Source of the DNA: Tritrichomonas foetus
Taxonomy: Eukaryota > Parabasalia > Tritrichomonadida > Tritrichomonadidae
NCBI GenBank assembly: GCA_001839685.1
Contig: MLAK01000581.1
Coordinates: 1-18,283 of the forward strand
Reading direction: 5' to 3'
Length of the DNA stretch: 18,283 nucleotides
The position numbers and the translations under genes are program-made. The notes beneath the pieces were generated by a model, which did not search any database, was not told the DNA's origin, and saw only the letters and a program-made list of their open reading frames with translations. Shown here piece by piece: positions 7,407 through 16,859 of this stretch; positions within the stretch are counted from its first letter, which is position 1; each line of letters opens with the position of its first letter.

Positions 7407-9620
7407 GCTTTTAAATCTAAATTATTTGGACTACTGGTTATTTTCTGAGTATTTCAGAATTTTGAAGAAATTTTGGAAAAATTGGATAATTTTTAAGAGA
7501 TGAGTAAATTTTTTGAATTTACAAAAATGCAAAATAACAGATATTACTGTTAGATACACTGAATTTTCTCCTAACAGAATTTTTTAGAAAAAATCATATT
7601 CACTTTTTAATTGAAATAATTTATCATTGGGCTTTGGAAAAATAGAAATAGTTTTTTGGTGATGTTAGATCGGTCGGTCTGGATCACTTTAATGGAAAAT
7701 GATTTAGAAATACTATCAATTCGCTCTGATACTATTTTTTTCAACTATTATGATCGCCAAAACTGAACTGGTAGGAATGCATCGTATTGAACTACATGGA
7801 AATTTTCGGGAAACCTTCAAATTCTGATGATTAAATAATTGAATTTAATTTACACTTGAATTGAAATTTTTTCGAATATTTTAGTGAAATTAAATGGAAA
7901 TTTCTCAACCAGAAATTTCTCCAATCACTTATTATCCAAATGCGTATCGTTATAGCGAATAAAAAATGATAAGATGCTAATTTACTACAAATGAATCTTA
8001 TTTAATATTTCTTGAGAAAAGAATACCTCGGATTCTCAAAATTGATCTGCAATTTCCTAAGTATTTTTTAGAAAACTTCAATCCTTTCGCGATCATCATG
8101 ATTATTGTTGATGTTAAATGTGTTCATAAATCATATATGTAATATTAAGAAATTGAAACTCAAATAATCTTTCAACCAAAGTTGGAGTATGGAAGTAATA
8201 TCATCATAATGAAAAATTGGAAAGAATAAAATCACTAGTTGGTTAATTGTTTATCAAATCTCTAATCATCAATATCCTGCTTTCCTCATTTTTTTACCAG
8301 TTAAATTTTGTGATGTTTTTTGCAAAAGACGACATGTTTATGCAATCAGCATGTTTTTAAATGACCCGAAACAACCCAAGAAAATTAAAATAGAGTGATG
8401 AAAAAGTTATATATCCGCTTCAATTGTTATCTTGTATATATCATTCACTGTTAATGTTCAATGCAATTAAATGAAACCAAATTTATCATGCTAATGCTTC
8501 CCTTTTTGACTATGCTAAAATTATCTGGTTTGAGAAGACAACATTTATCATATCTGTGCAAAACAAAACCTACTTTATATTTTTATGATCATTTTTTGTC
8601 AAATAACTTCTTTCAATTGTCAAAGCGAAAACTTCACTAAAGAAAATGAGATGCTCTTACTTTAAATTCAAAATATTTTAGTTAGCACTGATCTTATAGT
8701 CTTATTCTTTATTCAGTCCACAAGATTAATCTGAAATTTGGATATCCTAAATTGATGAGTTCTTTCATGAATTGATGAGCTTTTTTTCCTATCTATTAAA
8801 TCTAATTCATAAATTGGTGAAAAAACACAATAAAGATTGAATTTTAATGATCTGAAAAGTGCTGATTGTCAAAACACCTAGGATCAGTGTAATATATTTC
8901 CTCATATTCATCTACAAGGAAATACAAATCTCACATTGATATTTCATACTTTTAAATTTAATAAAATTCGATTGTTATCTATGAAGTGTTTACGTGGATT
9001 AAGAATAAGAATTGTGATTCGATTTTATCACTAATTTCTATCAGTATCTCACTCCTATTTCTTTATTATGAAGTAGGGATCTTTTCATTAAATGCCTGTC
9101 ATGGGATATATTTTTTCCTATAGTTTTTCCGAGTGAAATGTTATTCTAAAGAAAACATCGGATGCATCTGGTTCCATGATCCTTGATAATCCTTTAGGAA
9201 ATTTCATATACAGTGAAGATTTGTTTTTCTTCTCACCACTGGTGAGTCACCAGGAATGGCATGAAGTAAAAATTATGTAGAAGGGCTAGGAACATAGACT
9301 AGAATCTAGATCTTTTTACTGAATTCGGAAATATGAGTTGTCCTGCAGCGAGATTTATTAATATGGATTTCCTTCTAAAGAAATTTCTCGTTGTTAATAC
9401 AGAATAAATTAATGAAACCCTTATAAATATATGGGGTTTCAGATTTTTTAATATATATTATACTACAATTATGTGCTTTACACTACTCAACAAATAACCA
9501 TTTCAAAGACTGACTATACAAGAAAGTCAAGTTAGATAAATTATTAAAATATTTATAAAGCTAAATGAAAATATCAATCGTGTTAGGAGAATCGCAGTTT
9601 AGTGTGAATTAAAAAAAAGA
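7407..9620. other. Long AT-rich intergenic region, no gene seen
   Basis: About 2.2 kb with frequent stops in all frames, and no tRNA-like fold or transposon end found. It holds the Myb promoter (right next to 7407) and the 3' flank of the Mei2-like gene. Small features: near-repeats of AATTGATGAG around 8750-8785, the overlapping palindromes at 9232-9253, and a short TGAAACCC/GGGTTTCA hairpin at 9413-9441. An unrecognised non-coding RNA cannot be excluded. Confidence 0.6.
9232..9253. repeat. Two overlapping 15-bp palindromes
   Basis: CTCACCACTGGTGAG (9232-9246) and CTGGTGAGTCACCAG (9239-9253) are each perfect 7-bp-arm palindromes sharing the middle TGGTGAG. The GGTGA/TCACC core resembles the AGGTGAA promoter motif elsewhere in the window. 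Confidence 0.8.
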
Positions 9621-10478
9621 TCACAACACATTTCGCCTTTCTATCGTTGGTAAGTGAGTTGTGTAGTACTTCTGTATACTACGTTTAAACCCACCAGGTA
9701 AACTGAACTCCAACGATATTTTTGATCCATCAATGTAGCAACCATTCTGTTTTTTCAGTGCTTCGTATGCAGCACGCTTGTCCCAGAACTCTATAAACTT
9801 TTGGGTATCTTTAGAAGGTGTTGATCTGATTTGGCGTATTTGTCCATAAAGTGAAAAAATCTGACAGAGAGTTTGGTCACTCATTTTTGGTGAGAGATGA
9901 AATACAACAATAGTTCCATTATTAGGTGGTTTTCTTTTATCAATAACCGGTAACTCTTGACCAAAGCCAGTAATTATCTGCTTTGAATTCAAAAATATTG
10001 ACGATAGCCTCATAAGCATTGCAGACCTCAAATCATAAAAGTTCACAGATGCTATACACTTTTTAATATTCGAAATATCATAACTTTCAACTTGTCCAAA
10101 TTTTTCGAATATTGCTGATAAATCTTGTTCTGTTGCTTCCGGTGGTATGTTGGACATCAGTATTGTTCGGCTCTCTATTTCGTGAAACTGTAGATCGAAA
10201 TTTACGCTTTCAACTTGATAGTTTGGGTATTGGACAAATATATCGTGAGTTGGTTCGAGATATGTAAGTACTGACATGTCTGTTGGTTGGCTCACGCTTA
10301 TTAATGGACTGGGAATGTTCGAAAAGCCGCTCATGTAATCGTCTTCTTCTTCTTGAACATCGCATATTGATGGGAGGGTGTCCATCGAGCCAGTTGCTGA
10401 GAGATCGTGAAAAGGTGGGGTTTCAAGCAACATGTCCCATGTGTCTTTGTCGGACAAAGAGCTTACACCTGCGCGCAT
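9621..10478 (-). CDS. Mei2-like RNA-binding protein with two RRMs
   Basis: This 285-residue protein is predicted to bind RNA. RRM1 (about 103-176) has RNP2 TILMSN and RNP1-like CIASVNFYD. RRM2 (about 187-262) has TIVVFHLSPKMSDQTL, FSLYGQIRQIRSTPSKDTQK, FIEFWDKRAAYEAL and FSLPGG, a close fit to the second RRM of fission yeast Mei2 and plant AML proteins, including the conserved D-x-R-x-A and the closing PGG. In those families a third, C-terminal RRM carries the defining meiotic RNA-binding function; here the protein ends about 22 residues after RRM2, so RRM3 is absent. The N-terminal 100 residues are acidic and Pro/Ser-rich, probably disordered. The ATG follows TTTCA directly (TTTCAATG), an initiator-like context. 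The foldback element at 10605-10921 lies about 125 bp upstream. Confidence 0.9.
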   Translation of the reverse strand: MRAGVSSLSDKDTWDMLLETPPFHDLSATGSMDTLPSICDVQEEEDDYMSGFSNIPSPLISVSQPTDMSVLTYLEPTHDIFVQYPNYQVESVNFDLQFHEIESRTILMSNIPPEATEQDLSAIFEKFGQVESYDISNIKKCIASVNFYDLRSAMLMRLSSIFLNSKQIITGFGQELPVIDKRKPPNNGTIVVFHLSPKMSDQTLCQIFSLYGQIRQIRSTPSKDTQKFIEFWDKRAAYEALKKQNGCYIDGSKISLEFSLPGGFKRSIQKYYTTHLPTIERRNVL

Positions 10479-10604
10479 TGAAACCGAAATTTATGCCTTT
10501 TTTGATGAGATTAATTTCACTTCTAAATTCAATGAATAAATTCACAAAATACATAAAATTATCAGGATTTTTGAATACTTTTCAATGATTTTATTTGTGA
10601 TAAT

Positions 10605-10921
10605 AAAATTTTTGGCAGAGATTTATTTTCCTATGAGTTTTGTAAATGTGAAGTGAAAGGTCAAATAAAGGTCAAAAGTGGAAAAAACCTAATGGGTAAA
10701 TGTGATGTGAACTTTGCTGGTTCTTTGGGTCACTTCGACATGGAGGAGGTGCGCCACGTGAACACAGCGGAGGGAGCGAAGCGATCCGAAGCTGTGGTCA
10801 CGTGGCAGCACCTCTTCCAATGGCCGAATGAGTCGAAGGGGCCCGCAAAGTCACATCACATTTACCCATTTTTAGTGTCAAAAAACAAAACTCATAGGAA
10901 AAAAAATCCTGCCAAATTTTT
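10605..10921. repeat. 317-bp foldback (palindromic) element with GC-rich core
   Basis: Three nested inverted-repeat blocks are seen: 10605-10642 with 10886-10921 (core CCTATGAGTTTTG/CAAAACTCATAGG), 10691-10717 with 10845-10870 (26 of 27 matching), and 10746-10768 with 10791-10814 (one mismatch, one gap), with a 22-bp apex. The inner blocks are GC-rich in an AT-rich setting and each arm has a CACGTG (10755-10760 and 10800-10805, approximate). The left arm has about 33 extra bases holding two AAAGGTCAA sites. No clear target duplication is seen. It could be a MITE, a foldback transposon remnant, or a structured RNA gene. A reading frame through it (10653-11045) has no reliable start and is probably chance. 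Confidence 0.85.
10656..10675 (+). promoter_or_regulatory. Tandem AAAGGTCAA sites, 11-nt spacing
   Basis: AAAGGTCAA occurs at 10656-10664 and again at 10667-10675. The 11-nt period is the same as in the PTH2 upstream region (11973-11991), roughly one helical turn. It sits inside the left arm of the foldback element, in a part with no counterpart in the right arm. Confidence 0.5.
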
Positions 10922-11972
10922 ACCAAAAAAAGCATTCCTTTTGAGTTTTGGCTGTTTTGGTAATTTGAATAAACATCTTCAAGAACGTCACGATGGTTGG
11001 TTGGTTTGTTTGGTACAAAAAGTTTTTAGGTGTTGTGTAAAATGATTGGGAAATTGACCTATCACAAGATCATCATTTGATAGGATTTTAAAGGTATTGA
11101 AAAGTTTGACTTTTTCTTTTAAATAATTATTTCAAAAATTCACTTCTTTATTCAAATAAATATGAAATTTGAGAAAATGTGTAGGAAATGATCGTTTATT
11201 TCGAACATTTTCAGATCGTAAACTATTCAAAAGCAGTGAAATTCAATATCATTGACGATAAAACTTCAATCTTAGGCACATTTCTCAATATTTCAATTTG
11301 TTCAACTGAAAAATATTACAACGATAAAAGCATGAATAACTATGATTTTCTGGATAATGGCAAATTTTCACTGTGATCAAGAAAGATTTTCTCTCCCAAA
11401 TATGAACTATTAAAATCAAAGACTAACCTTTGGGCTATTTTTTATGAAAATTACATTTGATTTAGATCATTTTCTCGATTTTATTCTCATTATTTTATGG
11501 CTTTCCTGATTATCTATAATCATTCTATGAAAATATTTATAATTTTCAACAGAATTGTTCCTACATTCAATATCAGTATTTTTGAAACCGGAAAAAATTG
11601 CGACCAGTTTTACTGTGAACACTTTTCTTTAATTTGACTTTTCATTTGACCTTAGCTGTTCACAGAAAACTTGTCGCACTTGATATTTTTGAGAATAATG
11701 ATTGTTTTGGCATAAAACTATTCTTTCACTATTATATGAAAAAGCCAAGTTTTATTTCTGCACACAACACTTAATTGTGATCATAGAGTAAATCAAGAAT
11801 TGGCATGACTTCCTTCTGACAAAAAATTCCAATCAATTATATTGTTATCAAGACAGTCATAGTGATACACTAAAGTTATTTGGCAAATCCAAATAGATTG
11901 GTAGATGTTCAGAAAAGCCAGATATTTCATATAACATGTCTTTCCTTTTTCATTAAAACAAAAGGAAAATTT
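10922..11972. other. Intergenic region upstream of PTH2
   Basis: No convincing gene. A 62-codon ATG frame at 11188-11376 is AT-rich with no recognisable motif and is probably chance. The notable structure is the inverted repeat at 11600-11677. Confidence 0.6.
11600..11677. repeat. Inverted repeat enclosing a TTGACCT site
   Basis: Arms 11600-11621 and 11657-11677 (GCGACCAGTTTTACTGTGAA against the complement of TTCACAGAAAACTTGTCGC) pair with one mismatch and one bulge. The 35-nt spacer holds TTGACT (11635-11640 region) and TTGACCT (11646-11652), the complement of AGGTCAA. Confidence 0.75.
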
Positions 11973-12003
11973 AAGGTGAAATAAAGGTGAATTGAAAGGC
12001 CAA
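11973..12003 (+). promoter_or_regulatory. Tandem AAGGTGAA promoter-like motif of PTH2
   Basis: AAGGTGAA occurs at 11973-11980 and 11984-11991 (11-nt period), with a variant AAGGCCAA at 11996-12003. The ATG is 22 bp after the last site and is preceded by TTTCTCAAC, which contains an initiator-like TCA. The promoter role is inferred. Confidence 0.5.
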
Positions 12004-12025
12004 AAAGAAAGCAACCTTTCTCAAC

Positions 12026-12526
12026 ATGTTGCAATTCAAACCCATATCAGTTTTCATAACAGGTGCAGCAGCCGGTATTGGAATTTATACTCTTACAAAA
12101 CTTTTATTTAATCCAACCAAAAATGCCGATCAAAAATCCAATGGCGAAACAAATGAAATTCCTCAATTCGACGAAAACAAAAAACTTTCAGTAATTTACG
12201 TAATCAGAAAAGATCTTAAAATGAGACCCGGGAAAATTTCAGCCCAAGTCGGCCACGCATCATTAGGAATATTCCTTAAAATCGCAAACAGAATTCCTCA
12301 CCTTGCCGATTACGATTTCCAAAAGGAACTTTTCTACTGTCCAAACGAAGCCATCCAAACTGAAAAGAAAAACCTGGCAAAAGATAATAATTTGTCACAT
12401 ATTACTATTCATGATGCTGGAAGAACGCAAATTGCTGCTGGATCAGCTACTGTTTTAGCATTTGGGCCAGTGGAGTCTGATGCTGTATCTGTGTTTACTG
12501 AAGGATTAACTCCAATTCCAAAATAA
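12026..12526 (+). CDS. PTH2: Peptidyl-tRNA hydrolase 2 (PTH2/PTRH2 family), membrane-anchored
   Basis: The enzyme releases peptides from peptidyl-tRNA that drops off ribosomes, recycling tRNA. The 166-residue length fits the eukaryotic PTH2 family. Signature blocks are YVIRKDLKMRPGKISAQVGH (58-77) and HDAGRTQIAAGSATVLAFGP (129-148), including the family's conserved Lys, Asp and Thr positions (K70, D130, T134 by motif position). Residues about 8-28 form one hydrophobic segment, followed by a polar linker to about 52. This is the same design as human PTRH2, which is held in the outer mitochondrial membrane by its N-terminus. Trichomonads have hydrogenosomes instead, so the target could be those or the ER; the sequence does not decide. 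The stop is TAA followed by AA, a trichomonad-type UAAA signal. The ankyrin gene converges on it. Confidence 0.95.
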   Translation: MLQFKPISVFITGAAAGIGIYTLTKLLFNPTKNADQKSNGETNEIPQFDENKKLSVIYVIRKDLKMRPGKISAQVGHASLGIFLKIANRIPHLADYDFQKELFYCPNEAIQTEKKNLAKDNNLSHITIHDAGRTQIAAGSATVLAFGPVESDAVSVFTEGLTPIPK

Positions 12527-12866
12527 AATGTTTCATTTCTCTGATTTTTTGCCCCCTTTCCATTTGTTTTTAGAATAAAAATAGTCTAACATCATTTTTG
12601 AAAAAGAATTAGAAAGTAAATGTGAATAATTAATATCATCTGAAACTAGAATTTATCAGAAAATGGACTAAGAATGAGTCATGATTTTTACTTGAAGAAA
12701 GAAAGATTAATGAGTACTAATAGAGCTCAAGTTATTAGATTTCTGTGTCGAAGAAGCAGAATTCAATATTGAAGAAGAAGAATTCAAGAATCAGGATAAG
12801 ACATATTTTCAAAGGTAACAATATAAAGTGGCTATATTATCTACTTTATTAATAAACAATATTCAT
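12527..12866. other. Short convergent intergenic region
   Basis: The 3' flanks of PTH2 (+) and the ankyrin gene (-). It contains an imperfect 21-nt tandem repeat, GAAGAAGCAGAATTCAA at 12750-12766 and GAAGAAGAAGAATTCAA at 12771-12787. No gene seen. Confidence 0.65.
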
Positions 12867-14631
12867 TTAATTTTCAAATAATACAAGCATCTCATCATTT
12901 TCTTGAATCGTTGCAATTTCCTTTGCAGTATTTCCTTCTTTGTTTTTAATTGTTTGATCTATTCGAGAGTCACTAATCAACAACTCAAACGATTCAATGT
13001 AATTTGATCCAGCAAGAATATGAAGAGGTGTATTCCCATTAATAATAAAAAAAACTAAGTTATCTTGACAATTAACTTGAATTTCATCTCTTGATAATAA
13101 ATCCTTAATAATATCAAAGTGTCCTCTTGTGCAAGCAATATGAAGAGGTGTTTTACCCCATTTATCAACAGCATTTATTTCAATGTTTGGATGGTTTAAA
13201 AGAAATCGAGCAGAAAGATCACGACCATTTAAAACAGCAAGATGAAGTGGTGTCATATAAAAATAAAAATGAAACTTGACATATATCTCGTGCATTCACA
13301 TCAATATCATCAAGTGAGAGAAGAAGAGTCAAAACTCCGATGAATCCAAATTCAGCTGAATTGTGAAGTGGTGTTTTATGTTCAGAGTCCTGTAAATTTG
13401 GATTAACACCATTTGATAAACAATACATTACATGCTTAACATTATTAGCATGCGCTGAAATATGGAAAATTAAAGGTGCTATATCAACGTCCGAAAATTT
13501 GACTTCTTTAAGCCAAATCAAAATAGACCTTTGATGATATTCTGCAGCTATTTGAACGGTTCCGAAAAAATCAGCGTTGCATTTATGAAGAAAATTAACA
13601 ATTTCAAAACATCCACCAGCAACAGCAAACATTGCTATTGTTCGTCCTTCATCATCTTTCTTTGTGAGATCACAATTATGTTCAATTAAATATTTAAAGC
13701 ATTTTAATGAACCGTAGAAGGCAGCATAGCATGCTAGTGTTGGATTAAATTGAGTAAGAGTACTTATTTCAAACACAGATTGTGGAATTGTTTGATTAAT
13801 ATCAAAATTATCTGCTTTCCCAACTTTTTTAAGCATTTCAATGTTATCGCACATCAAAATATCACGAATAGGTAAATCTTCACCTTTATGCTCACGGTGT
13901 AAACGTAATTTTTCCCAATTGTTTTCTTGGAGCTCTGGTAGATGTGAAATAAACTGTTGAAATGCTGGATTTAAAGAATCCATTTTGTGTTCACTTAGAA
14001 AAATTTCATGAAGCCTATCATAGAGATCTTGATTATATTCATAGATTTCTGGTGCAAACCAACAAAACATATGGCAAAGGGATTCTTCAGACATTGCATT
14101 ATCCTCTTCGAATTGAGCAAAAAGGTTAACGGCTTCTTCTGGTGAAATGACTTTTTCTATCATTAATTCATAGAAGAATGGAAAATCAACACATTCTATT
14201 GGAAATATCACTTCACCATTTAAATACAAATGCAGAATTTTCAGAACCATACTTTTCAATGTGTATAGCATATTCTTTCCTTCATTTGGATTTGCAGTAT
14301 TATTCATTTCTACTTCTAGCGGATTGATGTATGTATTATTTATTTCAGTTTCTAGCGGATTGCTGGGCGATGGAGATGATTGATTTTGAATTAGTTGATA
14401 GCAAAGTTTTGCATAGAGTTTAATATTGCTCGATCTGTATGTAATCGCTGTTATTATGTTTTGACCTAATTGGCGAACTCCTTCGAGAGATTTCACACAT
14501 TCTGATTCGAGGATAAGTTTTAAAGAACTTTCGAACCCATCATTTGAAAGTGTCATCAAAATGTTCTGTATTTTAATTGCGAGAGATGCAGCGAGGTTTA
14601 TTTTTTCGTTGAAAGTTCTTTGTGCAATCAT
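12867..14631 (-). CDS. Ankyrin-repeat protein, split by two micro-inserts
   Basis: The first frame runs from the ATG at 14631 to 13219, and a second frame (13295-12867) continues the ankyrin repeats. Removing two T-rich inserts (13257-13275, 19 nt; 13038-13055, 18 nt), each between codons, joins three segments of 452, 67 and 56 codons into one 575-residue protein ending at the TAA at 12867. Residues about 1-290 are the helical N-terminal region common in trichomonad ankyrin proteins. About seven ankyrin repeats follow, the clearest containing NLQDSEHKTPLHNSAEFG, MTPLHLAVLNG, NAVDKWGKTPLHIACTRG and GNTPLHILAGSN. Ankyrin repeats bind proteins; the partner is unknown. Without removal, the first insert shifts the frame and gives a 470-residue protein. 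So this is either a spliced gene with unusual introns or a damaged gene. Confidence 0.85.
13038..13055 (-). other. 18-nt T-rich insert, candidate micro-intron 2
   Basis: On the gene strand it reads GTTTTTTTTATTATTAAT, lying between codons. Removal turns an interrupted repeat into NCQDNLGNTPLHIL, an exact ankyrin consensus. It starts with GT but does not end with AG. It is in frame (six codons), so it would not stop translation if retained. Confidence 0.5.
13257..13275 (-). other. 19-nt T-rich insert, candidate micro-intron 1
   Basis: On the gene strand it reads GTTTCATTTTTATTTTTAT, between codons. Removal joins NARDICQ to MTPLHLAVLNG with the exact ankyrin spacing and restores the frame. It also starts with GT and ends with AT. 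A GT-AG alternative of 25 nt (13275-13299) also restores frame but deletes the conserved VNARD of the repeat. Confidence 0.55.
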
Positions 14632-15266
14632 TTCTTGTTCCTGATGTTTTGAATGGTTTACATATTATATATTGAGTGATATTAATTTGAATATCTCTTT
14701 TTGTTTGAAATAATTCCTTCTCTAATTAAATGATGTGTGTAAGAACTTTTTGAATAATTGTTGATATGAAAAAGTGAATTACGTTAAATCATTTTGAGAA
14801 TTTTCTTTTGAACAATTGTAAACCACCTGAATTATTCTTACGTTAACCACTATTACTTTGCCTTATTGGTGAAATGCTTATCCAATTTACTACCAATCAT
14901 ATTCACAAATATTCATTTCTGTGAAAAATATTTAAAAGTCTACAATATCATTATATTCATATCAATTGGCTATCACTCTCAACAGCAGGGTTTATATTTC
15001 AAATAATTAGCATGAAATTATCGAATATTTCATTATGAAATTCTACTTTTTTTTTCTATCATCACTAAGTGCCCAATTCCATCAAAATACCATCAATATT
15101 AATGAAAATAAAATATCACCTCTCTACTCACCAATTAACAATTCCGAAATTTCATCGAAACGTTGATAACTGGATAATCATTAATAGAATGTTTAATATG
15201 AGAAATAAAATAGATTTGTAATATAATATATTTTGCTATACGAATTATTAATATACAAATAGCAAA
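14632..15266. other. Intergenic region between ankyrin and TBC genes
   Basis: Carries the ankyrin promoter and the 3' flank of the TBC gene, both on the minus strand. AT-rich, with no AGGTSAA motif, gene or strong repeat seen. Confidence 0.6.
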
Positions 15267-16859
15267 TCAAACATCAGCTAGTCCTTCTTGTATTAGTTCT
15301 GATGACTTCTGCATCAGCGTGAAAGCAACACTCTCGAGGTAGTAATGATCGAGAACCTGAAAGATTGGCTCAATCATTTTCATCAAATCTTGATCTTTCT
15401 GTGGCTGCAACGACATGATATTCGGAAAGTTGACGAAAAAGCATGATACAACCATAAATTGAATAAACCCAAAGAAATTAGGAGCAGCTGTGGCAGCAAT
15501 CCAAATATCTGTACAATCACATGAGGGCAGAAGTGTGCTGAAATGCATTGTTAAGAGAGGAATCAGTCGATCGAAGGTCTTCACACCTTTTTTCAGGAGT
15601 AGCTCATAAAGGAGCGGATGAACTATATATATTGTGTCATTTACTTGAGCAGTAATAGAACCTTTTTCTTTCTCTGGGAGTTCAAGAAGCCGTCGAACTT
15701 CTCCTCTTTCGAGTATGAACAACATTGACCAAAACAGTATTGTTTCAAGATCATCTGAGCTGTAGGACAAACTTTCTCGATATCCATAATAAGTAATTTT
15801 AACATTTTGATTATTATTTGAGTTAGAATTAGATGTCTCTGTTTTTATGACTGTTTTCTCTGTTCTTTGAACAAACATGAATAGAAATACGCGAATTAAA
15901 TGAATCTGTTCATTATGCTTTTGCGAAAGAAAGTTATAACAATGGCAAAGCGACATTATGACGTTAAAAACAACAGCGATGATGGATGGATCATCAACAA
16001 CAGTAATTAGTTTTTGCTTATTTTGGCCAATAGATTGATTTAATAGGTTGAACGAATCCCTTAAAATTTTTGAGCGGCGCCACTGCGACTGCGTGATTGA
16101 TTTCCACTGGTTCCTTAATGCCAAATATTCATTCTTGCGATTTTCATTGATAGTGTCTAAAGGCCCAAGTCCAGTCAGGAAGGCCCAAACGTCTGCTTTT
16201 CTTTCATTTGGTATGAAGAATTTGGTGAGAAACTTTTTCATTTTTTCTTGACTCTCCATTGCATCATTTAAGTCGTCTTCTGAGGCAACAACCTGCTTGT
16301 TAGGTGGAGTGATTCTGGCGAGAAGCTCAGACTGATATTTAAGTAAAACATCACTATTGGCATTTGAATCGAGATGGAAACTTTCAAACAATTTCTTCTT
16401 TTTTATTGCCAATTTCTTTTCATCACATATTGGTGGTTCAAATCTCTGAATTTGGAAAAATCCTTGGAGGCCTGGCGAAATTATCGTGATTTGGGATTTC
16501 AGATAATCGAAGAAGTCGTGAAAGGCGTCTTTGGATTTGAAATTGAGAGAAATACCTAATTCTTGCGTTGGATCATGAAAACATAAACGGGCGGGCTCTT
16601 CGATTATCGTAATTTCAGAATAAAAAGATAAATCGAAAATGTGGTGGCCATCAACGCAGACGTATGGCTTTGTTAGTGGTGTGAGTGTGTAACAGTCTGT
16701 AAATGGGTATGGCGAATCGATCCCGTCTTCGATTAAATAAAGGGCATGAGTCATAATCATCTTTCGGAGTGAAATCGAACCTGAAACTGCTGAAAGACCA
16801 GTTAGATACATTGAAATATTATCAAATGTGCGCGAATCTGGTATTTCAGTAGAAATCAT
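15267..16859 (-). CDS. TBC-domain (Rab GAP-like) protein, catalytic residues missing
   Basis: The 530-residue protein is similar in layout to TBC1D15/17 and Gyp7-type proteins, which accelerate GTP hydrolysis by Rab GTPases in vesicle traffic. Residues 1-140 resemble the lipid/protein-binding N-terminal module of that group. The TBC domain starts near 208 with NERKADVWAFLTGLGPLDT (218-236) and KNEYLALRNQWKSI, which closely match TBC1D15-type sequences. The arginine-finger motif IxxDxxR aligns to ILRDSFN (265-271), with Asn in place of Arg, and no YxQ glutamine-finger motif is seen where expected (near 308-320). A Ser/Asn insert follows at about 345-355. The protein may bind a Rab without acting as a GAP. 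The ATG follows GCTCA directly. It is divergently transcribed from the thioredoxin-like gene, sharing a 192-bp promoter region. Confidence 0.85.
   Translation of the reverse strand: MISTEIPDSRTFDNISMYLTGLSAVSGSISLRKMIMTHALYLIEDGIDSPYPFTDCYTLTPLTKPYVCVDGHHIFDLSFYSEITIIEEPARLCFHDPTQELGISLNFKSKDAFHDFFDYLKSQITIISPGLQGFFQIQRFEPPICDEKKLAIKKKKLFESFHLDSNANSDVLLKYQSELLARITPPNKQVVASEDDLNDAMESQEKMKKFLTKFFIPNERKADVWAFLTGLGPLDTINENRKNEYLALRNQWKSITQSQWRRSKILRDSFNLLNQSIGQNKQKLITVVDDPSIIAVVFNVIMSLCHCYNFLSQKHNEQIHLIRVFLFMFVQRTEKTVIKTETSNSNSNNNQNVKITYYGYRESLSYSSDDLETILFWSMLFILERGEVRRLLELPEKEKGSITAQVNDTIYIVHPLLYELLLKKGVKTFDRLIPLLTMHFSTLLPSCDCTDIWIAATAAPNFFGFIQFMVVSCFFVNFPNIMSLQPQKDQDLMKMIEPIFQVLDHYYLESVAFTLMQKSSELIQEGLADV

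Noticed and set aside
9413..9447. Hairpin TGAAACCC/GGGTTTCA followed by a T run, like a bacterial terminator
   Set aside because: The window is eukaryotic, the stem is only 8 bp with a 13-nt loop, and no gene ends next to it on that strand.
10653..11045. 130-codon frame starting with GTG
   Set aside because: It crosses the foldback element. Openness is explained by the GC-rich palindrome, and the product matches no family I recognise.
11188..11376. 62-codon ATG frame
   Set aside because: Short, low-complexity composition and no motif; such frames are expected by chance in DNA of this length.
12867..13295. Separate 142-residue ankyrin gene
   Set aside because: Its first residues come from the T-rich insert read out of frame, and its repeats continue the upstream ankyrin array exactly, so it is the 3' part of the same gene.
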